64,000 nucleotides of DNA. It comes from Nocardia jejuensis NBRC 103114 (GTDB lineage: Bacteria; Actinomycetota; Actinomycetes; Mycobacteriales; Mycobacteriaceae). Positions 8,370 through 18,289 of this stretch are shown piece by piece. The translations under genes were made by a program, and so were the position numbers. The notes beneath the pieces were generated by a model. It made no database searches. It had not been told where the DNA came from and saw only the letters and a program-made list of their open reading frames with translations. The first letter of the stretch is position 1. Each line of letters starts with the position of its first letter. The stretch covers positions 124,001 to 188,000 of the forward strand of contig NZ_BDBU01000024.1 of assembly GCF_001613145.1 (NCBI RefSeq), in the 5' to 3' direction.

Positions 8370-9590
8370 CGGTTACGCACAGCACAGTCCTCCGAACGGC
8401 ACGCTCGGCCCGCGGCCCCGCGCAGGCCCGCCTCGCGCACCCGCAAGGCCGTCGCGCTGTCCGGCCTCACCGCCACCGTCTTCGCCCTCGGTGCGTGCGG
8501 AGCGGACGACAAGTCCGAGTCCCACTCCGACCGTGCACCGATCACCGATCCGCTCGCGGTCACCTACGACGGCGGTGTCTACCTCCTGGACGGCAACACC
8601 CTCCAGGTGGCGAGCGAGGTGAAACTCGACGGCTACAACCGGGTCAACCCGGCGGGCGACGACCACCACGTCGTGGTCTCCACCGCCGACGGCTTCCGCA
8701 TCCTGGACGCGGTGCACGCCGAACTCACCGATATCGAATTCCCCGGCCCGAAGCCCGGACACGTTGTGCGCCATGCGAATCACACCGTGTTGTTCACCGA
8801 CGGCACCGGCGAGGTCCGCATCTTCGACCCGAGCCAGCTCGAAGGCGGCACGCCGAAGGTCGACACCTACCGGGCCGCCGCTCCGCACCACGGGGTCGCC
8901 ATCGAACTCGCCAACGGGAACCTGGTCCTCACCCTCGGCACCGAGGAGAAGCGCACCGGCATGGTGGTTCTGGACAAGAACCGCACAGAGATCGCCCGCA
9001 GCGAAGACTGCCCCGGCGTGCACGGCGAAGCGACCGCCCAGGGCGAAGCCGTCGTGATCGGTTGCCAGAACGGAGTTCTCGTCTACCGCGACGGCAAGAT
9101 CACCAAGGTCGCGAGCCCCACCCCGTACGGCCGCATCGGCAATCAGTCCGGCACCGACACCTCACCCGTCGTGCTGGGCGACTACAAGCAGGACCCGGAC
9201 GCCGAACTCGAACGCCCCCACCAGGTTTCCCTCATCGACACCCGGACCGACACTCTTCGCCTGGTGGATCTCGGCACCAGCTACACCTTCCGCTCCTTCG
9301 CCCGAGGCCCGAAGGGCGAGGCGCTGATCCTGGGCACCGACGGTCGAATCCACGTCCTGGACCCCGAATCCGGCACCGTCACCCGCACCATCCCGGTCCT
9401 GCCCGCCTGGGAGGAACCCCTGAAGTGGCAGTCCCCCCGCCCGAACCTGTTCGTCCGTGGTGACGACACCTACGTCTCCGACCCCGCGACCAAGACCATT
9501 CGCCGCATCGACCTGACCACCGGCGAAATCACCGCCACCGCGACGCTCTCCGCGACGCCCAACGAACTGTCCGGTACCAGCGCCCACTGA
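8370..9590 (+). CDS. aztD: zinc metallochaperone AztD, lipoprotein beta-propeller
   Basis: A 406-residue exported lipoprotein with an Arg-rich n-region, a hydrophobic core and lipobox ALGAC, followed by a beta-propeller with repeated hydrophobic-Asp-Gly strands. His residues lie in RHANHTVLF, APHHGVAI and GVHGEA, in the places expected for an AztD-type zinc chaperone that hands zinc to AztC. ATG 8370 is preferred because GGAG lies 8 nt upstream; ATG 8355 is in frame but lacks this. A gap of about 170 bp separates it from aztC. The C-terminus ends in GTSAH. Confidence 0.85.
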   Translation, partial: RLRTAQSSERHARPAAPRRPASRTRKAVALSGLTATVFALGACGADDKSESHSDRAPITDPLAVTYDGGVYLLDGNTLQVASEVKLDGYNRVNPAGDDHHVVVSTADGFRILDAVHAELTDIEFPGPKPGHVVRHANHTVLFTDGTGEVRIFDPSQLEGGTPKVDTYRAAAPHHGVAIELANGNLVLTLGTEEKRTGMVVLDKNRTEIARSEDCPGVHGEATAQGEAVVIGCQNGVLVYRDGKITKVASPTPYGRIGNQSGTDTSPVVLGDYKQDPDAELERPHQVSLIDTRTDTLRLVDLGTSYTFRSFARGPKGEALILGTDGRIHVLDPESGTVTRTIPVLPAWEEPLKWQSPRPNLFVRGDDTYVSDPATKTIRRIDLTTGEITATATLSATPNELSGTSAH

Positions 9591-9772
9591 CCGCGCGTCG
9601 CCGCGGCCTTGTTCCCCGGGGCAGTCCACGGCAACGAGTCCGGCCCCGGTTCGCCGCCGGCCTGAGCCCTCGATCGGCTTCCTCGGATCGGCTCCTCGAT
9701 CGAGAAGGCCGATCCCGCACGCGATCTCGAATCCGGGGGGCGCACCCCTGCGCGCACCCCGAACGATTCGTC

Positions 9773-10378
9773 TCAGGCGGCGGGCTTCTCGCTGGTGGCG
9801 ACCGTGGTGACCGGGGCCTCGGTGGTTGCCGGCGGGGTGGTCTTCGGAGCTTCCGTGGTGGTCGGGGCAACCGTGGTCGTGGCCGCCGTACTGGTGGTCG
9901 CCGCGCTGGTGGCCGGGGACGTGGTGGCCGAGACCGGGGCGGGGCAGTCGCCGCCGTTCTGTTCGCCCAGGAGATTGATCTCCGCGTTGGAGCGTGGATC
10001 ACCGGCATAGTTGATCTTGTCGGTGCACTTCACGTAGTGATCCACGCCCAGATGTTCCGGCGGCGGCCCCTCGCCGCCGATCTCGGCGACAGTAGCCTGC
10101 CCGCCTCCGCCCGGTCGCGCGGCCGGAACTCCGCCGGAATTGCCCGGTGCACCCTGGCCACCGCCCGCGCCACCCGGATTCGCCTGCGGCGCAGCGGTCG
10201 TACCGGTGGCGCTACCCTTCGGGCTGGTCGTCACGGTGACGGTTCCCGAGCCCTTGACCACGGTCGGTGAGGAATCACCAGGATCGGAGCACCCCGCGAG
10301 CCCCAATCCTGCCGCCGCCACCAGAACCGCACAACCCAGCCCCGCACGCCCGCGTAAACCCTTGCGCACAACCCTCAT
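9773..10378 (-). CDS. Thr/Pro-rich lipoprotein of unknown function
   Basis: A 201-residue predicted lipoprotein with signal MRVVRKGLRGRAGLG and lipobox LAGC. A Gly/Pro-rich spacer is followed by a short central domain (LGVDHYVKCTDKINYAGDPRSN) with two Cys, and by a C-terminal Thr/Ala/Pro tail with TTEAP repeats that looks like a wall-spanning stalk. ATG 10378 is preceded by AGGAGG; the longer open frame to 10579 has no RBS and no protein-like composition. It converges on aztD. No family was recognised. Confidence 0.75.
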   Translation of the reverse strand: MRVVRKGLRGRAGLGCAVLVAAAGLGLAGCSDPGDSSPTVVKGSGTVTVTTSPKGSATGTTAAPQANPGGAGGGQGAPGNSGGVPAARPGGGGQATVAEIGGEGPPPEHLGVDHYVKCTDKINYAGDPRSNAEINLLGEQNGGDCPAPVSATTSPATSAATTSTAATTTVAPTTTEAPKTTPPATTEAPVTTVATSEKPAA

Positions 10379-10648
10379 CCGACCCGTCCTCCTACTGATC
10401 CCCGACCCACACTCGTCCGGAATGTCCGTGAAGCGCCTGCGCCCATTACGCTTTCGCCCCGCCCTCAATTCCACCGCCCCTGTTTCCAGGGGCGTCGGAC
10501 CCGACGGCGACGGCACGCCGAGGCATGACGAATCCCGCGATAACGGTAAAGAGAAAAAGTTCGGCCCGGTATCGGGCAAATGCCCTAATTGCCCGCGACT
10601 ACGCTGCTACAGCGAAAGTTGTACGGCGAGAACACCTGCCGCGAGACC

Positions 10649-11230
10649 CTACCGCCCACCCCGCCGCGACGTCAGCGAATCGAGATCGATCGTCAGCGCA
10701 AAAGGCATGTCCACCTTCGCTACCCCGGTTACCCGCTGGGAGATGCGGTACTGGCCTGTCTCGTCCAGGGTGTAGACGGTGAGGCCGACCGGTTCCCCCT
10801 CCAGGATGTCGATCACCCAGTAGTGGGCGATGCCGTTCGCGGCGTACTCGCCGGCCTTGATCGAGTAATCGCGAACCGCGGAATTCTCGGTGGAAGCGAC
10901 CTCGACCGCGAGCACGATCTGCTCGCTGCGCACCCGGACCTGTTCATCGACGTCGACCGGAACCACCACGACATCGGGGACACGACGTGGCGATCGGCCG
11001 ACTAGTTCGACCTCCAACTCCGCGAACGCCTCCCATTCCGGCGGCAGTTGCTCATTGAGTTGACCGATCAGACGGATGATGGCACGACTGTGAGGCGGCG
11101 CGGGGCGAGCGTTCACGAGCAAGAGTCCATTCTCGATCTCGTAACGATGGCTGGTGTCCACTGGCAGAGCGTCGAATTCTGCCACGCTGATCGGACGCCC
11201 GTGCGGGGTTGGCACAGCCTCGGCCGTCAT
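10649..11230 (-). CDS. Uma2-family (DUF820) nuclease-fold protein
   Basis: A 193-residue protein of the Uma2 family, which has the PD-(D/E)XK restriction-endonuclease fold; the biological role is unknown. Visible are HRYEIENGLLLV near the N-terminus, the PD pair in RVPDVVVVP, and EVASTEN followed by DYSIKAGEYAANGIAHYWVID, the family's catalytic core with E and K. ATG 11230 has GGAGG upstream; the longer frame to 11323 is discarded. No partner gene or mobile element is beside it. Confidence 0.85.
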   Translation of the reverse strand: MTAEAVPTPHGRPISVAEFDALPVDTSHRYEIENGLLLVNARPAPPHSRAIIRLIGQLNEQLPPEWEAFAELEVELVGRSPRRVPDVVVVPVDVDEQVRVRSEQIVLAVEVASTENSAVRDYSIKAGEYAANGIAHYWVIDILEGEPVGLTVYTLDETGQYRISQRVTGVAKVDMPFALTIDLDSLTSRRGGR

Positions 11231-11378
11231 CGTCCGCCTCCAGGTACTCGCCACGCGCACAGTGGCCCGAATTGTGGGCGTGGCACGCGGGTTGGGTCGT
11301 GCGTTCGAGCACCATTGTCGCATCCGCCGCCGGGGCCGGTGGGCTCGTCTCCTCCGAGGGGCAACACGTCCGAGCCGA

Positions 11379-12923
11379 TCAGAGCGGGAGGAGGTGGTGT
11401 TTGCGGGGGTTTCGGGGGAGGCGCTTGTCGCGGAGAAGGTGGAGGGCTCGGCGAATTTCGAGGCGGGTGGTGGCGGGATCGATCACCGAGTCGATGTAGC
11501 CGCGTTCGGCCGCCACCCAGGGGGTGGCGATGGTGGCGTTGTAGAAGTCGATCATCTGCTGGCGCATGGCGGCGCGCTGGTCCTCGGGGGCGGCCTCGAT
11601 GGACTTGCCGCCGATGAGGGTGACCGCGGATTCCGCGCCCATGACGGCGATCCGAGCGGTGGGCCAGGCCAGGTTGACGTCGGCGCCGAGCTGTTTGGAG
11701 CCCATGACGGCGTAGCCGCCGCCGTAGGACTTGCGGATCACGACGGTGACCTTGGGAACGGTGGCCTCGACGAAGGAGAAGATGAAGCGGCCGCCGCGCT
11801 TGATGACGCCGATCTTCTCCTGCTCCACGCCCGGCAGGAAGCCGGGGGTGTCGACCACGAAGACCAGCGGAATCTCGAAGGCGTCGCAGAGGCGCACGAA
11901 GTGCGCGGCCTTGTCCGAGGCGCGCGCGTCGAGGGCTCCGGCGTAGACCATCGGCTGATTGGCGACCACGCCGACCGTGCGGCCGTCCACCCGGGTGAAG
12001 CCGCAGATGACGTTCTTGCCCGCGGATTCACCGAATTCGTGGAAGGCGCCGTCATCGAAGATGCGCAGCAGGATCTCGTGCATGTCGTACGCCGCATTGT
12101 CGGCGTCGGGGACGATGCCGCGCAGCTCCAGATCCGAATCGGTGATCTCCGGCTCCAGACCCGGATTCACGATCGGCGCGAGCTCCTGGCAGCTGGAGGG
12201 CAGATAGCCGAGGTATTCGCGGACCCAGTCGAACGCCGCCGCTTCGTCTTTCGCGACGTGGTGGATATTGCCGTACTCGGCCTGGCTGCGCGCGCCGCCG
12301 AGTTCCTCGAGGCTGACGTCCTCGCCGGTGACCTCGCGAATCACCTTGGGGCCGGTGACGAACATGTAGGCGGCCTCGGTCGCCACCACCACATCGGTAT
12401 TGATCGGCGCGTAGACCGCGCCGCCCGCACAACTGCCCAGGATCATCGAAATCTGCGGCACCAGACCGGAAAGCGGCTCCTGGCGACGGCCCAGCTCGGC
12501 GTACCAGGCCAGCGACGTCACCGCCTCCTGCACGCGCGCGCCGCCGGAATCGTTGATGCCGACCACCGGGCAGCCGACCCTGGCCGCGAATTCCATGATC
12601 CCGGCGACCTTGCGGCCGAACATCTCTCCGACCGAACCGCCGTACACGGTCTGATCATGGGAGAAGACCGCCACCGGGCGCCCCTCCACCAGTCCGTGAC
12701 CGGTGACGACGCCGTCGCCGTAGAGCGCCTTGGGGTCGCCCGGATTGCGCACCAGCGCACCGATTTCCACGAAGGTGCCCGGATCGAGCAGCATTTTGAT
12801 CCGGTCTCGTGCCGAAGGGATGCCCTTTCGGGCCCGCTTGGCGACTCCCGCTTCTCCCGCCGGCTCTTTGGCGACATCCAGCTTGAGTCGCAGATCGGCG
12901 AGTTTCTCGGCGGTAGTGCTCAA
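11379..12923 (-). CDS. accD4: acyl-CoA carboxylase beta subunit AccD4
   Basis: Carboxyltransferase subunit that makes the carboxylated long-chain acyl-CoA extender condensed by Pks13 in mycolic acid synthesis. At 514 residues it matches the family length, with both crotonase-like halves (GSCAGGAVYAPI, GFLPGVEQE, KSYGGGYAVMGSKQLGAD). It starts at TTG 12923, with GGGAG about 7 nt upstream. It lies 55 bp after pks13 on the same strand and fits an operon fadD32-pks13-accD4, as in mycobacteria. Confidence 0.92.
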   Translation of the reverse strand: MSTTAEKLADLRLKLDVAKEPAGEAGVAKRARKGIPSARDRIKMLLDPGTFVEIGALVRNPGDPKALYGDGVVTGHGLVEGRPVAVFSHDQTVYGGSVGEMFGRKVAGIMEFAARVGCPVVGINDSGGARVQEAVTSLAWYAELGRRQEPLSGLVPQISMILGSCAGGAVYAPINTDVVVATEAAYMFVTGPKVIREVTGEDVSLEELGGARSQAEYGNIHHVAKDEAAAFDWVREYLGYLPSSCQELAPIVNPGLEPEITDSDLELRGIVPDADNAAYDMHEILLRIFDDGAFHEFGESAGKNVICGFTRVDGRTVGVVANQPMVYAGALDARASDKAAHFVRLCDAFEIPLVFVVDTPGFLPGVEQEKIGVIKRGGRFIFSFVEATVPKVTVVIRKSYGGGYAVMGSKQLGADVNLAWPTARIAVMGAESAVTLIGGKSIEAAPEDQRAAMRQQMIDFYNATIATPWVAAERGYIDSVIDPATTRLEIRRALHLLRDKRLPRNPRKHHLLPL

Positions 12924-12978
12924 CGGGGGCTCCCTTCGGCAGAAAACCTACTTTCGCAGAACCTTTTTCGCGGTGGGG

Positions 12979-15900
12979 CTATTTCGTGCGCGTGCGCGTG
13001 TCGATCTCCACGAGCTTCTCGGACAGATCGGCGCCGATGGTCGAGATTCGCGGCTCGTCGATGATCTGGAGGTGATCACCCGGGATGTGGATGATCTCCA
13101 GATCCGCGATGTGCTCGCTCCAGCCACCGTTCGGCAGGCGCTCACCGAAACGCGGTTCCAGCTCGATGATTCCATCGTGGTAGCGATCCGCGAGGTAGAG
13201 AACCACGTGACCGTCGTACCGCGAGGGTGTCACGGCTTGCAGCGCACGGCCTTCGATCCACGAGGTGCGCTGGTGTTCGAGCACGCCACCGGGAATGTCG
13301 ACCCCGGCGAACTTCACGAGCTCGATGATGATTTCCATCTGCTCCGAGTCCGACGCTGCGGCAAGCTCTTCCAGCTGCTCCTCGTCGAGCTCACCGTTGA
13401 AGCCGTAGGTCTTCTGTGCGAACCTCTGGAAGCGCTTGATCCGCTCCAGTCGCTCCTCGGGCGTATTGCGCTCGGGCTCACTCGGAATCGCGAGATCGAT
13501 CAGCCCGACCTCACGCACGTCCGCACCCTCGGCGCGCATGAGCTGCGCGACAGTCAGCGCGAACACCGCACCCAGCGACCATCCGTAGAACACGTACGGC
13601 CCCTCGGGCTGACGCTTGCGGATCTCCGGAATGTACTGACGCGCACGCTCTTCGATGGAACCGTCGACCCGCTCGAAACCGAACATGGGCGTTTCGGCCG
13701 GGATCCGCTTCAGCAGCGGCTCGTAGACCAGGGTGTTGCCGCCCGAGGGGTGGAACACGAAGACCGGTGTAGCGGTCGAACCGGCTTGTTTCGCGCGCAG
13801 CGTGCGGACGAAGCCCTCGACGTCGTCGCCGTGCTCCTGGTACGTGGCGACCACGTCGGCGATCTTCTCGATCGTGGTGCACGCCTTGATCTCGGCGGGA
13901 TCGATCTGCGCCTTGGCTCGCTCGGACAGCCGCGCGAGGAGTTTGTCGAAGGTGGCGTCGTCGACGGCGGGCAGGGTGTTGAAGATGCCGCCGGCCGACT
14001 TGCCGGTCACCAGCGCCCAGGTCGCGAAGACCAGACGCTCGGGGGCGTTGCGCGGCGGGACGTTGTCCTTGTCGGTCTCGGCCACCGGCGGAGCGCCGTC
14101 GAAATCGGCGGCGGAACTCCCGTCGGCGACGGCGACCTCCGGCACGATCTCGGTGGCTTCCCGCTTGCCCGCCACCGCCGACGGCAGCGCCGTCAGCGGA
14201 TCCTCGCCCGCGGCGATGGCGGCACGGGCCGCCGAGACCAGATCCTCGCCGACCGAGATGTCCTCACCGGCGGCCTGGCGGGCCGCGATGTCGTTCAGCT
14301 GATCGCGATGCTCGATGGCGTAGCGCAGCACCTTGCCGACCTCCGACAGGCTGGCGTCACGCACGGCGGCGATCTGCAGCTGCGGGATGTCGAACTCGTA
14401 CTCGACGCGGTTCTTGATGCGCATGGCCATCAGCGAGTCCAGACCCAGCTCCATGAGCGGGATCTCCATCGGCAGATCCTCGACGGCGTAGCCCATGGAT
14501 TCGGCGGCGATGATCGCCAGCCGCGCCTCGATGGTCTGCGTGCCGTTCGGATCCCAGCGATCACCGGTGGACTCGGCGAGCTGAACCTGCGCGGACGGAT
14601 TCACCGCGGGAGCGGCCGAGACCGACTGCGGCACAGCCGATTCCGGCAGCGGTGCACCGGAGGTGACGACGGCGTCGAAGACCGGGCGGAACTCACCGCC
14701 GTCCCTGGCGTGCACCTGCACCGACGCGCCGCCGGGATGCGGGGTGAGGGTGGTGGTCAGCGTGCCGAGCGTCGGAATCGCCGCGTGCGCGACGAAGGCG
14801 CCCAGGCTGACATCCGAGAGCACCTGCGCCGCAGCGGCATTCACCAGGGCACCGAGATCGGTGACGGCACCGGCCTGGATCTCCCACACGTGACGGCCGT
14901 CCGGCAGCGCCACGTGCGAGCCGGGGATCCGGCCACTGCCCGAGCCACCGAATCCCGCTGTGCGGGGCCAGTATTCCTTGCGCAGGAACGCGGTGCGCGG
15001 CACGTCGGCGTAGCCGCCCGCGGGCAGCATCGAGGCCAGGTCCACCTTGTGGCCGTGCACGTACAGCTGCGCCAGCGCGGAGACGATGCCGCCGGCCTCG
15101 TCCTCCTTGCGCTTGAGCGTGGGGATCAGCGCGGCGTTGTGCACACCCATGGCGTAGGTGGTGCCCATGACCTGCATGAGCGCGACCGAATGCGGCGCGA
15201 GCTCCAGATAGGTGGTGATGCCCGCGTCCACGGCCTGACGAATGGCATTGGTGAAGTAGACCGACCCGCGCATGTTCGTGCACCAGTAGTCCACGTCGTG
15301 CACCGGGTCGTGGCCAGCGCGGTAGACGGTGTCCTTGTGGACGGTCGAGTACAGATCGCGCTTGAGCTTGGTCGGTTCGATGCCCGCCAGTTCGGCGGCC
15401 AGTTCGCCCAGCAGCATGTCCATCTGCGAGGTGTGCCCGGCGCCGCGGGTGGGCAGCACGCGGGCGAACTTGCCCTCGGCCTCCGCACGCGCCACGATCG
15501 CCTGAACCTGGTCCGGCACACCGCCGATCACCGTGTTGGTGGGCGCGGCGTAGATCGCGACCTCGATGTCGGGGAACTCGACGCGCAGCCGCTCGATGTC
15601 CTCGGTGCTGTACTCGAGCAGCGCCATATTGCGGACCTGATCGTCGGTCAGCATGGCCTCGCCCTCGGCCATCAGCCGCGAGCGCGCGCAGATGACCCGC
15701 ACCGCGTCCTCGAGCGGCAGACCGCCCGAGATGTACGCGCCCGCGACCTCACCCTGGGAATGTCCGACGATGCCTTCGGCTTCCGCGCCGTGCGCCCGCA
15801 GCACCGAGGCCAGACCGACCTGGATGGTGAAGGTGCCGACCTGGCCGGTGCCGATGTCGTAGTCCTGCGAGTCGTCCAGGATCATCTCGACGATCGAGTA

Positions 15901-18150
15901 CCCGGCCTCGTCCACGACCAGCTCGTCGACCTGGTCGACGGCCTTACGGAAGATCGAGTTCTCGGTGTAGAGCTGCTTGCCCATCTTGCGGTGCTGCGCA
16001 CCGAAACCGGCCATCACCCACAGCGCGCCGCGCGCGGACGGGGCATCGGCGGTGAACACGCCCGCTCCCGGCTTGCCCGCCTCGATGGCGCGCAGACCGG
16101 CGATCGCCTCCTCGCGCGTCGTGGCCACGACCACGCCGCGCGAACGGCCGTGGTTGCGCTTGGCCAGCGAACGAGCCACGTCCTCGAGCGGAGTCGCCTG
16201 TCCCGCTTCCGATTCCAGCCAGTCGGCCAGATCCTTGGCGGCGCGCTTGCGGCGCGAGGGCAGGTACGCCGAGACCGGGATGATCAGCGGCAGCGGCTCT
16301 TCGCGGTTGCTCCACTCCGGTTCCGGTGCGGCGGATTCGACGATTCGCTCGGCTTCGGTCACCGGATCGGTGGCCACGAGGTCGAGATCGGCGCTCGCCT
16401 CCTCGACCGGCTCCGGCACCACCGGCTCGGCGGCGGCGGCGCGCACGTACTCCTGGATCACCACGTGCGCGTTGGTGCCACCGAAACCGAAGCCCGAGAC
16501 ACCGATGGTGGCCGTGCCGCTGTAGCGCGGGAATTCGGTGGGCTCGGCGACGACCTTCAGGTTCGCCTGATCCCACGGGATGTACGGGTTGGGGCCCGCG
16601 AAGTTGATGCTCGGCGGAATCACGTTGTGCTGCAGGCCCATGATGACCTTGGCGAGACTGGCCGCGCCCGCGCCCGACTCCAGGTGACCGAAGTTGGACT
16701 TGGCCGAACCCAGCAGCGCCGGCTTGTCCGCATCACGGCCGCGGCCGATGACGCGACCGAGCGCGTCCGCCTCGATGGGGTCGCCCAGCAGTGTTCCGGT
16801 GCCGTGCGCCTCGACGTAATCGACTGTGGAGGGGGCGATTCCGGCATCGCGGTAGGCGCGGCGCAGCACATCGGCCTGGGCGTCCGGGTTCGGCGCCAGC
16901 AGGCCGTTGGAGCGGCCGTCGTTGTTGACCGCACTGCCTTTGATGACGGCGTAGATGGTGTCGCCGTCCTGCTCGGCGTCGGCCAGGCGCTTGAGCACGA
17001 CCATGCCCGCGCCCTCCGAGCGGACGAAACCGTCCGCGTCCGAGGAGAACGCCTTGAGGTTGCCGTCCTTGGCGATCGCGCCGTTGATGTCGAAGCCGAG
17101 GCTCGCCACCGGTGCCAGCACCATGTTCACGCCGCCCGCGAGGGCCACGTCGGAATCGCCCAGGCGCAGCGAGCGCACCGCCTCGTGCACCGCGACCAGG
17201 GTGGACGAGCACGCGGTGTCGATCGCGACCGACGGACCGCGGAAGTCGTAGAAGTAGGACACGCGGTTGGGAATGATCGCCGTGGACGCACCCATCAGGG
17301 CGTAGGCCTCGGCGGACAGCGGCGTGTTCGGATCCTTCGGCGCGCCGAGGCTGGCGGCCGCGATCAGCATGAAGTCGTTGGTGGAGCTGCCGACGAACAC
17401 GCCGACCGGCTCACCCTTGAGGGTGTTCGCCGGAATCCTGGCGTGCTCCAACGCTTCCCAGGTCAGCTCCATCATGAGGCGCTGCTGCGGATCGACCCGC
17501 TCCACCTCGACGGGCGACATGGCGAAGAACTCGGCGTCGAAGCTCTTGACGACTTCCTGATCCAGGTAGCCGCCCTTGGTGTTGGCGTTCTCGATGGCCG
17601 CGCGCATCTGCGGATCACCGAGGAATTCGGACCAGCGACCCTCGGGTAGGTCTCGAATCGCGTTACCGCGGTTGATCAGGAAGTCCCAGGTCGATTCCGG
17701 GGTGTCCCCCGCGCCCGGCAACCGGGTGGACAATCCGACGATCGCGATGTCGTGCGCCGCGCCGGGCTGATAACCGGCGGTGTAGAACGAATCGTCGGAG
17801 GCCTCGGCGGGAACGTCGGGCTCTCCGTTGACGATTCGCTCGGCCAGCGACGCGATGGTCGGATGCTGATAGACGATGGTCGCGTTGAGCACGACCCCGG
17901 TGAACTCCTCGATATCGCCACCGAGCGCGAGGGCATCGCGCGAGGCCAGGCCGAACTCCTCCATCGGTCGATCGACAGTGATGTTGTCGATCGGCTGCCC
18001 GGTCGCGTCGGCGACCCAGCGGCGCAGCCACTCCCGAAGCTCGCCCACCGATATGTCCGCGGCGGCGGCCTTCGGCGCGGTGTCGCTGTCGGACACCGTC
18101 GGAGCAGTATCGGTCGTCTGGGTGGGGGTCATGCCCTCGTTCTCAGCCAT
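12979..18150 (-). CDS. pks13: polyketide synthase Pks13, mycolic acid condensase
   Basis: Performs the final Claisen-type condensation of two fatty acyl chains to the alpha-alkyl beta-ketoacyl product and transfers it to trehalose. The 1723 residues contain, in order, an N-terminal ACP (carrier Ser70 in GLASRDA), a KS (Cys314 in DTACSS), an AT (Ser798 in GHSQG), a C-terminal ACP (Ser1239 in GLDSLMAM) and a thioesterase (Ser1525 in GWSLG, with a later GDHLQ His). The domain set and length match mycobacterial Pks13. ATG 18150 has GAGGAA upstream. FadD32 loads the N-terminal ACP and AccD4 feeds the AT. Confidence 0.96.
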   Translation of the reverse strand: MAENEGMTPTQTTDTAPTVSDSDTAPKAAAADISVGELREWLRRWVADATGQPIDNITVDRPMEEFGLASRDALALGGDIEEFTGVVLNATIVYQHPTIASLAERIVNGEPDVPAEASDDSFYTAGYQPGAAHDIAIVGLSTRLPGAGDTPESTWDFLINRGNAIRDLPEGRWSEFLGDPQMRAAIENANTKGGYLDQEVVKSFDAEFFAMSPVEVERVDPQQRLMMELTWEALEHARIPANTLKGEPVGVFVGSSTNDFMLIAAASLGAPKDPNTPLSAEAYALMGASTAIIPNRVSYFYDFRGPSVAIDTACSSTLVAVHEAVRSLRLGDSDVALAGGVNMVLAPVASLGFDINGAIAKDGNLKAFSSDADGFVRSEGAGMVVLKRLADAEQDGDTIYAVIKGSAVNNDGRSNGLLAPNPDAQADVLRRAYRDAGIAPSTVDYVEAHGTGTLLGDPIEADALGRVIGRGRDADKPALLGSAKSNFGHLESGAGAASLAKVIMGLQHNVIPPSINFAGPNPYIPWDQANLKVVAEPTEFPRYSGTATIGVSGFGFGGTNAHVVIQEYVRAAAAEPVVPEPVEEASADLDLVATDPVTEAERIVESAAPEPEWSNREEPLPLIIPVSAYLPSRRKRAAKDLADWLESEAGQATPLEDVARSLAKRNHGRSRGVVVATTREEAIAGLRAIEAGKPGAGVFTADAPSARGALWVMAGFGAQHRKMGKQLYTENSIFRKAVDQVDELVVDEAGYSIVEMILDDSQDYDIGTGQVGTFTIQVGLASVLRAHGAEAEGIVGHSQGEVAGAYISGGLPLEDAVRVICARSRLMAEGEAMLTDDQVRNMALLEYSTEDIERLRVEFPDIEVAIYAAPTNTVIGGVPDQVQAIVARAEAEGKFARVLPTRGAGHTSQMDMLLGELAAELAGIEPTKLKRDLYSTVHKDTVYRAGHDPVHDVDYWCTNMRGSVYFTNAIRQAVDAGITTYLELAPHSVALMQVMGTTYAMGVHNAALIPTLKRKEDEAGGIVSALAQLYVHGHKVDLASMLPAGGYADVPRTAFLRKEYWPRTAGFGGSGSGRIPGSHVALPDGRHVWEIQAGAVTDLGALVNAAAAQVLSDVSLGAFVAHAAIPTLGTLTTTLTPHPGGASVQVHARDGGEFRPVFDAVVTSGAPLPESAVPQSVSAAPAVNPSAQVQLAESTGDRWDPNGTQTIEARLAIIAAESMGYAVEDLPMEIPLMELGLDSLMAMRIKNRVEYEFDIPQLQIAAVRDASLSEVGKVLRYAIEHRDQLNDIAARQAAGEDISVGEDLVSAARAAIAAGEDPLTALPSAVAGKREATEIVPEVAVADGSSAADFDGAPPVAETDKDNVPPRNAPERLVFATWALVTGKSAGGIFNTLPAVDDATFDKLLARLSERAKAQIDPAEIKACTTIEKIADVVATYQEHGDDVEGFVRTLRAKQAGSTATPVFVFHPSGGNTLVYEPLLKRIPAETPMFGFERVDGSIEERARQYIPEIRKRQPEGPYVFYGWSLGAVFALTVAQLMRAEGADVREVGLIDLAIPSEPERNTPEERLERIKRFQRFAQKTYGFNGELDEEQLEELAAASDSEQMEIIIELVKFAGVDIPGGVLEHQRTSWIEGRALQAVTPSRYDGHVVLYLADRYHDGIIELEPRFGERLPNGGWSEHIADLEIIHIPGDHLQIIDEPRISTIGADLSEKLVEIDTRTRTK

Positions 18151-18202
18151 CAGTTCCTCAAGCTACCTGTCTGCGTACGGTGCGCGGCAGTGAATCGGCA
18201 GT

Positions 18203-18233
18203 GATCAAGCGTCATGAGCGATCAAGCGTCATG
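18203..18233. repeat. 14-bp direct repeat between fadD32 and pks13
   Basis: GATCAAGCGTCATG occurs at 18203-18216 and 18220-18233, separated by 3 bp. It lies in the 139-bp fadD32-pks13 gap next to a weak GC stem-loop (arms 18240-18247 and 18261-18268). Confidence 0.6.
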
Positions 18234-18289
18234 CATGAATGGCGCGGACCAAATTTCGGCCCGCGCCACTCCACGTTAGATGCTCCGCC

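Noticed and set aside
9660..9710. Terminator after aztD from imperfect GATCGGC repeats
   Set aside because: Several mutually exclusive pairings with mismatches; no single stem is convincing.
12730..17649. 1639-codon open frame on the plus strand
   Set aside because: It is antisense to pks13, whose five domains and active-site residues are intact; its translation is Arg/His/Gly-rich without motifs, as expected for a complementary frame in high-GC DNA.
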